A stretch of 64,000 nucleotides of DNA from G965240365 sp965240365 (GTDB lineage: Bacteria > Pseudomonadota > Gammaproteobacteria > Eutrophobiales > Eutrophobiaceae). Below, piece after piece: positions 1-8,206 of the stretch. The translations under genes and the position numbers were made by a program. The first letter of the stretch is position 1, and each line of letters opens with the position of its first letter. The notes below the pieces were generated by a model that was not told the origin of the DNA, made no database searches, and saw only the letters and a program-made list of their open reading frames with translations. The stretch covers positions 1,860,001 through 1,924,000 of the forward strand of contig OZ251218.1 in NCBI GenBank assembly GCA_965240365.1, given 5' to 3'.

Positions 1-85
1 CGCCAGTTCTGTCTAATTGTCATTCCCGCCTGGGCGGGAATGTATTTCATAAACCACTGGATTCCAGCTTTCGCTGGAATGACGA
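1..85. repeat. REP-like composite repeat at window start
   Basis: Two adjacent inverted units are visible: a hairpin of the form CATTCCCGCCTGGGCGGGAA (about 21-43) and a second one, GGATTCCAGCTTTCGCTGGA (about 60-80). The same pair recurs in many intergenic regions of this window. The first 30 bases are also the reverse complement of about 51720-51748, so the conserved unit extends beyond the hairpin. From 86 to 371 there is nothing recognisable apart from the ribosome-binding region of the first gene. Confidence 0.8.
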
Positions 86-371
86 CGGGGGCGATAGGCG
101 CATTATGGGCGATGCTAACGATACCGTGGCGAGGATAGCTGACACCTTATTTTAGATGAGGTGACCCTGGGCCTCGAAAGGCTTATATATTGCAATAGAC
201 AGCGGTTTCAGGCAGTCTCTCTTGAGTTCCAGGCTGCCTGTCCTTGTCGGGTGGGCGGGAATAACGCCGTTTGCATGAATCCTGAAATCAGGATTGCCGC
301 TTTCATCTAATGGCTTTAGGATCACAGGGAAATTCCGAACTTTTTTTATGCCCGGCGCAGGGGGTTATAAG

Positions 372-923
372 ATGGCGATAAGAAACTTTGATGACAGCCG
401 CCCTGTCATTCACGAGACCGCTTATATTGACGAGTCCGCGGTCGTGATCGGCGATGTCAGGATTGGCGAGGACAGTTCTGTCTGGCCTATGGCGGTGGTC
501 AGGGGGGATGTGAATTCGATCAGGATTGGCGCCCGCAGCAATATTCAGGATGGCTGCGTGTTGCATGTGGCGCACGGCAGCCGCTTTACGCGGGGCGGCT
601 GCCCGTTGGCGGTGGGCGATGATGTTACGGTCGGCCATCGTGTGATCCTGCATGCCTGCACGGTGGGGAGCGCATGTCTGATCGGCATGGCGGCCACCAT
701 CATGGACGGCAGCGTCGTTGAAGACAGGGTTATCGTCGGCGCCGGCAGCCTGGTGCCGATCGGCAAGACACTCAAATCCGGTTATCTTTATATCGGCAGC
801 CCGGCCAAACAGATACGGCCGTTGAATGATGAAGAACTCACCTTTCTTGAGTATTCGGCCGGACATTATGCGAGGCTGAAAGATCAGCATAAAAAATCGC
901 TGTTATCGGCCCGGCAATCCTGA
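372..923 (+). CDS. gamma-carbonic anhydrase family (YrdA/CaiE-like) left-handed beta-helix protein
   Basis: This 183-residue protein is built of hexapeptide repeats (patterns such as VVIGDVRIGEDSSVWP), the signature of the left-handed beta-helix fold. Three histidines in the family arrangement (H65, then H89 and H94 in VGHRVILHACTVG) are the expected metal ligands at the trimer interface. Proteins of this family bind zinc or iron; some hydrate CO2 and for many the activity is unproven. The start at 372 is chosen because a purine-rich GGGGG lies just upstream and the homologous core begins there; an in-frame TTG at 294 would add an unrelated tail. The gene is followed by speE after 57 bases on the same strand, but no functional link is evident. 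Confidence 0.9.
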   Translation: MAIRNFDDSRPVIHETAYIDESAVVIGDVRIGEDSSVWPMAVVRGDVNSIRIGARSNIQDGCVLHVAHGSRFTRGGCPLAVGDDVTVGHRVILHACTVGSACLIGMAATIMDGSVVEDRVIVGAGSLVPIGKTLKSGYLYIGSPAKQIRPLNDEELTFLEYSAGHYARLKDQHKKSLLSARQS

Positions 924-980
924 GCGGCGCCGCGAAAAAGCGGGGCGGGAATAATAATAAGTTATGGAGTTCGGGATTCA

Positions 981-1835
981 ATGACCCTGGGTCAAAACTG
1001 GTTTTCAGAGGCCGCGGCGGGTTATGCGATGTCGCTTGAGATCAGGCGCAGGCTGCATGAGGAGCAGACGCCTTATCAAAAGATTGAAATTTATGAGACC
1101 CGGAGCTTCGGCCGTTTAATGACACTGGACGGCATCACCATGCTGACCTCGCGCGATAATTATATTTACCATGAGATGTTGTCGCACCCCGCCCTGTTTC
1201 ATCACCCCGAACCGGAGGCCGTGGCCATTGTCGGGGGCGGCGATTGCGGCACGCTTAGGGAGGTATTGCGGCATGCTACGGTCAAACGGGTGACGCAGAT
1301 TGAACTGGATGAGCGTGTGACCCGGGTGTCGGAGCGGTTTTTCCCGGAGTTGTGCGAGGGTAACCATGACCCGCGCGTAAGCCTGATCTTTGCGGACGCG
1401 GTGCAGTGGATGCGGACTGCCGGGGCGGATTCATTTGATGTGATCATCCTGGATACCACGGATCCGGTTGGTCAGGCCAAACGCCTGTTTGCCGAGCCAT
1501 TTTACCGGGATTGTTTCAATGCCCTGCGCGCGGGTGGTATCATTGCCGCCCAGAGCGAATCTCCGCTGCTGGATATGCCGCTCCTGAGCGCCATGCGGAC
1601 CGCGCTGAAACAGGCGGGTTTCAGTGAACTTCAAACCTTGCAGTTCCCGGTCGCCACCTATCTTTCAGGCTGGTGGACGGCGACGCAGGCCAGCAAAGGC
1701 CGGCGGTTCGGGGAGTTTCGTGAGCAGGCGGCCCGGCATAAACCGTTCAGGACGAAATATTATAATGCCGCGGTACACCGGGCCAGTCTGGTCTTGCCCG
1801 AATTCATGCTGCGGGCGTTTTCCGAAGAGAATTGA
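981..1835 (+). CDS. speE: polyamine aminopropyltransferase (spermidine synthase)
   Basis: The 284-residue protein should transfer the aminopropyl group of decarboxylated S-adenosylmethionine to putrescine, giving spermidine and methylthioadenosine in the cytoplasm. The family's SAM-binding loop is seen as GGGDCGTLREVL (residues 85-96), followed by the acidic ELDERV around 109-114 and the catalytic segment ILDTTDP (156-162), with D158 expected to activate the amine. Length is that of bacterial SpeE. No speD (SAM decarboxylase) is adjacent. The stop codon TGA ends at 1835 and the next gene starts 18 bases later, so the two may be cotranscribed. Confidence 0.95.
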   Translation: MTLGQNWFSEAAAGYAMSLEIRRRLHEEQTPYQKIEIYETRSFGRLMTLDGITMLTSRDNYIYHEMLSHPALFHHPEPEAVAIVGGGDCGTLREVLRHATVKRVTQIELDERVTRVSERFFPELCEGNHDPRVSLIFADAVQWMRTAGADSFDVIILDTTDPVGQAKRLFAEPFYRDCFNALRAGGIIAAQSESPLLDMPLLSAMRTALKQAGFSELQTLQFPVATYLSGWWTATQASKGRRFGEFREQAARHKPFRTKYYNAAVHRASLVLPEFMLRAFSEEN

Positions 1836-1853
1836 TTGAACGGGAGCCAAAAG

Positions 1854-2351
1854 ATGGAAGATGAAGCAAGAAATCCGTATCAGACCCCGGCCTCTGACGT
1901 AAATTTCGCGGGGGATAAAGAGGGCATCACGCACTTCAGGCGATTTTCTGCCTGGGCCGTATTCGGCCTGTCCCTGATTACCCTGGGTATTTATGCGCTC
2001 TACTGGCTTTATACCCGGTCAAAGATAATCAATGGTTTTCATACGAGAAAGATAGCTGACGGGTTGATACTGGGCTGTGTCACCGTCTTTGTGCTTTCCA
2101 TGTTTACCGAACTGCTGGTCTGGCTTTATGGAGAAAGCGAATTGCTGGAGGTGATCAATGGGCTTGCTAGTATCCTTTATTTCGTGCTTTATCTGGTGCT
2201 GCTCTTTACCTTCAGAAACAGGTTGCTGCACTTGATCGGAAGCCGGATCAATCCCATCCTGACCTTTATATTTAGTTGTATCTATCTGCAATACAAGATC
2301 AATGTCGCCATTGATGAGAGCCGCCGTTTTTTATTGGAGACAAGTTCTTAA
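1854..2351 (+). CDS. small integral membrane protein, DUF4234-like
   Basis: A 165-residue protein with an N-terminal soluble stretch of about 30 residues and four hydrophobic segments (roughly 35-55, 70-90, 105-125 and 130-148). The phrase SLITLGIYALYWLYTRSK resembles the first membrane helix of DUF4234-type proteins, whose function is unknown. ATG at 1854 is preferred over an in-frame TTG at 1836 because GGGAG lies just upstream of the ATG. It is probably cotranscribed with speE. A function cannot be assigned from sequence. Confidence 0.75.
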   Translation: MEDEARNPYQTPASDVNFAGDKEGITHFRRFSAWAVFGLSLITLGIYALYWLYTRSKIINGFHTRKIADGLILGCVTVFVLSMFTELLVWLYGESELLEVINGLASILYFVLYLVLLFTFRNRLLHLIGSRINPILTFIFSCIYLQYKINVAIDESRRFLLETSS

Positions 2352-2660
2352 AAAGCGGCTCTTTTGAGTTCCGAGTGGGTTAAGCTGCATGTGGATTGAG
2401 TGTGCAGAAAATGGCATGAGCCTGTCTGCGCCAGACAGGCCGGAATGATGTAAAGCCGGAACGACACCCCATCGTCATTCCAGCGAAAGCTGGAATCCAG
2501 TGGTTGATACAATACATTCCCGCATAAGCGGGAATGACCATCTGAATACCTCATTCCAACCGACCCCGCTGAGTTACCTGCCACCCCGCTACCTGCCTGC
2601 AGCAGGCAGGCCTGCCTCCGGCAGGCGTGGATTCCAGCTTTCGCTGGAATGACGAAACTG
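2352..2660. repeat. intergenic repeat mosaic (long copy A of a ~180-bp composite repeat)
   Basis: From about 2356 to 2537 the sequence is almost identical to 51551-51731, including the non-palindromic part GAGTGTGCAGAAAATGGCAT. Inside lies a hairpin CCTGTCTGCGCCAGACAGG (2421-2439) that differs from the 51.6-kb copy by paired changes. It is followed by REP-type units (2475-2537) and a perfect 19-bp palindrome CCTGCCTGCAGCAGGCAGG (2592-2610) with a degenerate second copy directly after it, then another REP half (2627-2653). The remaining 2661-2802 holds no gene that I can see. Confidence 0.85.
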
Positions 2661-2802
2661 TTGTCATTTTGGCCTACCTGCTGCCCGCAGGCCGTCTCCG
2701 TTCTGTCCTGGTCATCAATTAAGCCAGAATTGTTGCATTACCCACTCAGATTTTAAAAGAGGCTAAAAAGTAAGCTCATTCCGCCCTGTCCGCGGGTTGT
2801 TT

Positions 2803-4107
2803 TTACAGCCTTCCCGAGCGCTTAATCGCAAGATATTGATTGATCAGGCGGATAGGCAATTCTTCCGCGCGGGTGTCAAGGCAGATTGCGCCCGAGTGAT
2901 TCAGGCCCTCGTGCCCGCGCCGGCGCCGGTAGAGGTAATCCTGTACGCCATGATACAAGAGGGCCGCGTCCAGTCCGGCGATTCGGGCGCGGTTGATTTT
3001 ATCCAGTCCGGGTTCGCGCAGATCCGCCACCACGACCAGGTGGCGGCGGGCCAGCAGCCGGGCCGCCCGGTTTAGATCAGACAGGTCTTCATCGCGGGTA
3101 TTGGTCAGGATCACGACTAACGCGCGTTTTTTTTGCAGGCCGGCCAGTTTGTGGGCAACGCCGACATAATCGGCGGTTTCGGTGGTGGAAGGCAGGTCAT
3201 ACACCCGCAGAAGCAGGTCATTGACGACCTGCGCGCCCTTCTTCGGCGGCGCCCAGCGCTGTTGTCCGGCAAAGGAGAGGAAACCGGCCGCGTCGCCCTG
3301 GCGGATCGCCACATAGCTCAACAGCAACATGGCATTGAGCGCCTGATCCAGGTGCGCCCGGCCATTTTCCAGGTGTCGCATGCGCCGGCCGCAATCGACC
3401 AGAAAGATAATCTGTTGATCCCGTTCGTCCTGATATTCGCGCGAGATCAACTTCCGGCAGCGCGCCGTGGCCTTCCAGTCTATCTGTTTTATGGAATCAC
3501 CGATGCGATATTCCCGCAGTTGCAGAAAATCCTGTCCTTCGCCCCGGCGCTGACGCCGGCGGACGCCCATCTGCGCAAGCTGGTTATCGACCGCCAGCAA
3601 GGCGTACTGAACGATCTCGGCAAAGTTCGGATAGACCCGGACCCGGGCCGGCAGGTCGATATGTAAACGCCTTTGCCAGAGCCCGAAAGGCGAGTTCAGC
3701 ATCAGATCGAGACCGGCAAATTCGGCATCGCCCCGCTGTAGCGGTTTTATCCGGTATTTTATTTCGCTGATGGTGTTGGGGGCCAGCAGCAAGCGCCGCG
3801 GCTGGCCCTCCACCAGAAAATGGGACGGGTGATAGTCGTGTATGAGCAGGGGAATTTTGCGCTCATGCCCGTGTTGCAGGCGCAGCGTTATCTCGGTCCA
3901 GGCATAGATCGGCAGATTTTTATTGACCTGCCGGCTGACCCTGAAATCTGAGAGCCGCCAGACGCCGATAAAATCAAACAGCCAGACGGCCATGAGCAGG
4001 CCGCTTGTTATCAGGAAGCCGGTTGCAAGCGCCTCGATAAAGGCAGTGGCTATGGCCAGCAGCGTGATGGCCGCGCACAATAAAACGCTGCGGGCAGAGG
4101 GCTTCAT
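2803..4107 (-). CDS. DUF58 domain protein (VWA-like fold), MoxR partner
   Basis: This 434-residue protein has two N-terminal hydrophobic segments (about 8-50) and the DUF58 hallmark GEGQDFLQLREYRIGDSI followed by IDWKATARCRKL near residues 190-225. After that comes a von Willebrand A-like region containing IIFLVDCGRRM. DUF58 proteins occur with MoxR-type AAA+ ATPases and are thought to act with them in assembling or activating envelope proteins; the direct substrate is unknown. It lies 18 bases downstream of the MoxR gene on the same strand, the usual arrangement. Confidence 0.9.
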   Translation of the reverse strand: MKPSARSVLLCAAITLLAIATAFIEALATGFLITSGLLMAVWLFDFIGVWRLSDFRVSRQVNKNLPIYAWTEITLRLQHGHERKIPLLIHDYHPSHFLVEGQPRRLLLAPNTISEIKYRIKPLQRGDAEFAGLDLMLNSPFGLWQRRLHIDLPARVRVYPNFAEIVQYALLAVDNQLAQMGVRRRQRRGEGQDFLQLREYRIGDSIKQIDWKATARCRKLISREYQDERDQQIIFLVDCGRRMRHLENGRAHLDQALNAMLLLSYVAIRQGDAAGFLSFAGQQRWAPPKKGAQVVNDLLLRVYDLPSTTETADYVGVAHKLAGLQKKRALVVILTNTRDEDLSDLNRAARLLARRHLVVVADLREPGLDKINRARIAGLDAALLYHGVQDYLYRRRRGHEGLNHSGAICLDTRAEELPIRLINQYLAIKRSGRL

Positions 4108-4125
4108 GAGTTGTTTAAAGCCTGT

Positions 4126-5094
4126 TTACAAGCGCGGCGCTTTGAGGTTTTGCAGAATATCATTCAAAACATCATCGGGGCTGTAGCCTTCGATTTCATA
4201 ATCGGCGCTCAGCGCCAGCCTGTGGCGGAGCACGGCCGGCGCGATGTTTTTTATATCGTCCGGCGTCACGAAATGGTTGCCGGCCAGCAGGGCCGCGGCC
4301 CTGGCCGCCCGCAACAAGGAGATTGAACCGCGCGGGCCGGCGCCGATCTCGATGCCGTTCCAGTCGCGTGTCGCCCGCGCTATCCTGACCGCATAGTCGA
4401 TGATCTGCGCGTCCATCTCCAGGGCCGCCGCCAACTGCTGCAACTCGATGACGCGCTCCGGCGAGAGGATTTGATTCACGCCGGACAGATCCAGCTTGTC
4501 CGCCACCTGACCGCCGGTCAGGCGTTTGACCATTTGCCGCTCTTCTTCTTCGTTCGGATAACCGATCTTTATATTGAGTAAAAACCGGTCCAGTTGCGCC
4601 TCCGGCAGCGGGTAGGTGCCTTCCTGTTCTATGGGATTCTGGGTGGCGAGCACCAGAAACGGCTGGCCCGGCTGGTAACTTTTGCCCTCGATGGTGACCT
4701 GCTGTTCCTGCATCACTTCCAGCAGCGCCGCCTGGGTCTTTGCCGGGGCGCGGTTGATTTCATCGGCCAGCAGAAAGTTGCAGAAGACCGGGCCGCGCCG
4801 CACCAGCCATTGCTGCGATTTGATGTCATACAGGGTATGGCCGGTGATATCGCTGGGCATGAGATCCGGGGTAAATTGTACCCGGCTGAAGCGGCCTTTT
4901 ATGGCGCGCGCGATGGCCTTGACCAGCAGGGTCTTGCCCAGCCCTGGCACGCCCTCGACCAGCGCATGTCCGGCCGCGATAAGGCAGATCAGCGTCTGCT
5001 CGATAACCCGGCCCTGGCCGATCATGGCATTAGCAATCTCCGTCTTGAGCCGCTTGATGTCCTCATGGGCCGCTGGCAGTGTTTCCGGTGTCAT
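4126..5094 (-). CDS. MoxR family AAA+ ATPase
   Basis: This 322-residue cytoplasmic AAA+ ATPase has Walker A GVPGLGKT and Walker B LLADEINRAPAKTQAALLEV, plus the MoxR signature ATQNPIEQEGTYPLPEAQLD. Such ATPases serve as chaperones for metal-cofactor or envelope-protein maturation together with DUF58/VWA proteins. The start at 5094 is set by an ATGA overlap with the preceding gene, whose stop occupies 5091-5093; a longer frame reaching 5223 has a low-complexity tail and would overlap that gene deeply. Translational coupling with both neighbours is likely. Confidence 0.93.
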   Translation of the reverse strand: MTPETLPAAHEDIKRLKTEIANAMIGQGRVIEQTLICLIAAGHALVEGVPGLGKTLLVKAIARAIKGRFSRVQFTPDLMPSDITGHTLYDIKSQQWLVRRGPVFCNFLLADEINRAPAKTQAALLEVMQEQQVTIEGKSYQPGQPFLVLATQNPIEQEGTYPLPEAQLDRFLLNIKIGYPNEEEERQMVKRLTGGQVADKLDLSGVNQILSPERVIELQQLAAALEMDAQIIDYAVRIARATRDWNGIEIGAGPRGSISLLRAARAAALLAGNHFVTPDDIKNIAPAVLRHRLALSADYEIEGYSPDDVLNDILQNLKAPRL

Positions 5095-6302
5095 AGTTTT
5101 TCCCGCAGGGATTGAAGGGTGTGGGTGAGGCGGATAAATTCGGGTTCCGTTTGCCAGGCGCCGAATAGGGCCTGCCGGATTTTCCCGGCGGCAATGCCCG
5201 TGTATTCTGCCAGCCTCTGGCATTGTTCCTGTTCGGGCAGGGTCGAGAGCCGGGGGTGCTTGAGCGACAGCCAGTGCCGGAATCGGCGGCGGTTTGTGTC
5301 AAACAGGTGTTGCCCCCGGTCTTGCTGCCAGCAGAAGTCCGCCGTCATCTTGATGTGTTCGAGGTAATTACGCCGGGGCCGGTTTACCGGCATAAAATAA
5401 GGCCCAAAGCGGTTGCGCTCGGCCCATAAGCCGATGATCACCAGCAGGGCCAGGCTGAGGCAGGCCAATCTGGCCTTTTGCCAGAGCAGCGGGCCGAGGC
5501 CGCGTGTTTGCAGGCCATATAACAGCCATACCTTGCCGGCGCCGGCGGTCAGGCGCAACAGATAATAGGCATGATCGGCCTCCGCGATAGAGATATAAAA
5601 ACCGGGCCATTCCCGCCTGTCAAATGGCGCCGCAAACGGCGGGCTTCGTAAAAAGCGGTTGTCGCTGACAATAGTGACAAGCCCGCCTTGCAGCGGGATC
5701 TGCAACAGGTGCGCGCCGTGCTCGCTGCCGAGTTGCGTGCTGGCCCGTTGATCCTGGTCAAGCAGGGTGAAAGCGGGGTTAAAATTGAGCATGAGCCTTG
5801 TGTCCGGTTCAAGCCGGACTTCAACCGGGTTCTGCAACGGCCCTTCTTCCATGTCTTCGGGGCGTTGGTGATACAACAGGGTGACCCCGAGTTCGTTGAG
5901 CAAGTGATGACCCGTCTCGCCTTCATCCCATACCCTGGCCGCCGTCGTGATCAGATGCCCGCCGGCCCGGATCCAGTCAAGTAGCGCCTGATAATGCCGC
6001 TCGCCGAGGTGGATATTGAGTTTATCAATCAGCAAGACATCCCCCACGGGCGGCAACTCATGCAGCCTGGCGCGGCCGCTGCCGCTCTCGGCCGGGACGC
6101 CGCTCGCGCGCAGGAACAGTTCCGCGGCCAGAAAGGGGTTGCGCCGGGCCTCGGGCGGGACGACCGTGCGCCCCGCTTCCTCGACCCGCTCAAAATTCTG
6201 CAAAAACCACGCGGCCAGCCACAACAGGCCGCACAGACATAAACCGCCGGTCAGCAGGATGACGATCCGCCTCCGGCCGTGCGCGCGTCTAGGCCCGCTC
6301 AT
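5091..6302 (-). CDS. DUF4350-type membrane-anchored protein
   Basis: The 403-residue protein starts with an N-terminal transmembrane helix (about 13-33), continues with a domain typical of DUF4350 (VLLIDKLNIHLGERHYQALL followed by a glycine-rich ITTAARVWDEGE region), and has another membrane segment near 285-300. The family is regularly encoded beside MoxR and DUF58 genes. Its role is unknown, but the N-terminal half resembles a degraded ThuA/GATase-like fold. It is the first gene of a three-gene minus-strand unit and overlaps the MoxR start by four bases. Confidence 0.8.
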   Translation of the reverse strand: MSGPRRAHGRRRIVILLTGGLCLCGLLWLAAWFLQNFERVEEAGRTVVPPEARRNPFLAAELFLRASGVPAESGSGRARLHELPPVGDVLLIDKLNIHLGERHYQALLDWIRAGGHLITTAARVWDEGETGHHLLNELGVTLLYHQRPEDMEEGPLQNPVEVRLEPDTRLMLNFNPAFTLLDQDQRASTQLGSEHGAHLLQIPLQGGLVTIVSDNRFLRSPPFAAPFDRREWPGFYISIAEADHAYYLLRLTAGAGKVWLLYGLQTRGLGPLLWQKARLACLSLALLVIIGLWAERNRFGPYFMPVNRPRRNYLEHIKMTADFCWQQDRGQHLFDTNRRRFRHWLSLKHPRLSTLPEQEQCQRLAEYTGIAAGKIRQALFGAWQTEPEFIRLTHTLQSLREKL

Positions 6303-6575
6303 ACCGGCTCATGGCAAATTTATGGGCCTATTCATGGCGGCGTTCGAAGGAACAGGTTTTATGTGTTGGTCTGTCATGCTATCTTCTATCCTGCAACAGC
6401 GGCCTCAATGTGCCTCGGCCGCGCCCATTGGCCGCGGCCGGGAAACCGGCGCGGGCGTTCTTTTAAGGAAACCCTGAATAAATCCATCACTGGACTTATC
6501 AGCGCTTTCTTGAACCATACCACAAATAATCAAACGCTTTATTCAAAAAAGCGGATAAAACAAGGAGATAATTCA
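6303..6575. other. divergent intergenic region with a small repeat
   Basis: This region separates the minus-strand DUF4350 unit from the plus-strand NYN gene and must hold promoters for both; I could not single out a convincing -35/-10 pair. At 6465-6505 lies a segment (CCCTGAATAAATCCATC... ending in GGACTTATCAGCGC) that recurs in slightly changed form at 26669-26704, so it is a dispersed repeat. A clear Shine-Dalgarno AAGGAGA is present at about 6562-6568. Confidence 0.5.
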
Positions 6576-7877
6576 GTGCTAAACGGTGAAAGCAACAGGG
6601 AACAGATTGCCCTGTTTATTGATTTGGAAAACTTTATCGGATTTTGCAAGGGCTTCGGTTTGAAGATGGAGCTGGAACAGGCGATTCGCAAACTGACCGA
6701 ACACGGGCGGGTCGTGATCCGGCGCTCTTTCGGCGATATATACAAGCTGCCCATGGATTACAAGACCAAGGAAGACATCCGCCTGATGCTGCAAAACAAC
6801 CTGATACAACATGAGGATGTCAGACATCGGACCCGCTATAAAAACGCCTCGGATATCAAGCTCATTATTGAGGCCCTGTCGGTGGCCTATTCCAACCCGG
6901 CCATCAGCACCTTCGCCGTGGTCGCCGATGACCGCGATTACATTCCGCTGTTTACCAAGCTCAGGGAAATCGGCAAGACCGTCATCGGCATCGGCAGCAG
7001 CAAGGACTCCACCCAAAAGTATTCTCTCGGCGCCTGTGATCACTTCTATTACCATGACTCGCTCACCAGGTCGAAAAAACTCATGCCGGAAGAGGGCCTG
7101 TCCGAGTTTAACGGGCGCAGCAAGGAGGCCGAAGACGAGATTATCGCGCTGTTTATCGAGGCCACCAAGGCGGTGGAGGCCAAGGGCCGCTCGCCATTCG
7201 GCAGCAATATTGCCCCGATGATGCGGAGCCTGAAGTCGGATCTGGATTTTGAAGATTATGGTTTCAGCGGCTTGCGGGCGGTGGCCTCCCTGGCCAAGGA
7301 TCGCGGCTTCGTGGACATCGCGCCGCAAGGCGGCGATATTTCCATTACCTGCATGGATCAGGAGATTGAAAAGCACTTCGAGCCCCAGCAAAACGCGCTG
7401 GAAGATGAAGGCTCCGATGACCCGCCTTCCCTGATCGAGCGGTATAAATCTTTTGTGGAGACCAAGATGAAGGCGATCCTGCCCGCCGTTGATCTGAGGG
7501 AAATCATCTATGACGCCATCGTGCGCGAACTGGGGGCGGTCAATATCGGCATTTCCCTGAACAACCTGTCCAGGAATATCGCCAATAACGCCGATCTGAA
7601 TGAGGTCACGCAACCGTCCATCTATAAAATTCTCTACGGTTTATTCAGGAACAGGACCTTTGTCTGTCTGGATTCCTATAACCAGTACAACCCGGTCATT
7701 GCCGACCTCTCGATCAAGCGCGAGGAGATGGACAGCGCCTTCATCAAGAGCGTCCTGACCGTTTTCAAAAGAGAAAGCAGAGGCATCCTGTTCGACAGCA
7801 CCGCCTGGTCACTCTATTTTTACGATGATGAAGACCACGCCGAACTGATTGATGATTTGAACGATCAGATTGATTAG
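6576..7877 (+). CDS. NYN (PIN-like) ribonuclease domain protein with OST-HTH/LOTUS domains
   Basis: This 433-residue protein begins at a GTG with AAGGAGA upstream. Residues about 10-160 form a NYN/LabA-like PIN domain: acidic residues sit in ALFIDLENF (D16) and in VVADDRDYIPLFTKLRE, the positions that bind metal in this nuclease family. Two later regions resemble OST-HTH (LOTUS) RNA-binding winged helices: about 185-260 (ATKAVEAKGRSPFGSNIAPM) and about 305-380 (GISLNNLSRNIANNADLNEV). In known families such proteins act on RNA, but the target here is unknown. It stands alone, flanked by a divergent gene upstream and a repeat zone plus an IS downstream. Confidence 0.85.
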   Translation: MLNGESNREQIALFIDLENFIGFCKGFGLKMELEQAIRKLTEHGRVVIRRSFGDIYKLPMDYKTKEDIRLMLQNNLIQHEDVRHRTRYKNASDIKLIIEALSVAYSNPAISTFAVVADDRDYIPLFTKLREIGKTVIGIGSSKDSTQKYSLGACDHFYYHDSLTRSKKLMPEEGLSEFNGRSKEAEDEIIALFIEATKAVEAKGRSPFGSNIAPMMRSLKSDLDFEDYGFSGLRAVASLAKDRGFVDIAPQGGDISITCMDQEIEKHFEPQQNALEDEGSDDPPSLIERYKSFVETKMKAILPAVDLREIIYDAIVRELGAVNIGISLNNLSRNIANNADLNEVTQPSIYKILYGLFRNRTFVCLDSYNQYNPVIADLSIKREEMDSAFIKSVLTVFKRESRGILFDSTAWSLYFYDDEDHAELIDDLNDQID

Positions 7878-8206
7878 AGCCGGCGGACCTGCCTGCTACG
7901 AGCAGGCCGGACGGCATGGCCTGTCTGTTGATGTACAGGTTCAGACAGAAGTGAGATTTTTCTGAGAAAAGAAATCGGTTAGCCTGTGAGTGATTAACAC
8001 ACACAGGAGACTACCCGATCTCCTGCTGCCAGCCTGCCTGCCGCAGGCAGGCTGGAATGACGGTAAAGTGCTTTTGTCGGGTATGCGCCAAGAGTGACGA
8101 ACGGGGGCCTGCCGGAATAACGAAAAAACTACTATTGCCTCCGTCGTCATTCCAGCGAAAGCTCGCCTACAGGGACGTAGGTGGTAGAGCGGCGCCTGCC
8201 TGCTGC
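7878..8206. repeat. intergenic repeats including IS-split palindrome half
   Basis: No gene is visible. A 19-bp palindrome CCTGCCTGCCGCAGGCAGG lies at 8033-8051. Segment 8165-8196 (containing GTAGGTGGTAGAGCGGCGCC) recurs inverted at 21388-21419. The last 12 bases (8195-8206, CCTGCCTGCTGC) are the left part of another palindrome whose right part continues after the IS4-type element at 9398-9404. Position 8198-8206 is the left copy of the 9-bp target duplication. Confidence 0.8.
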
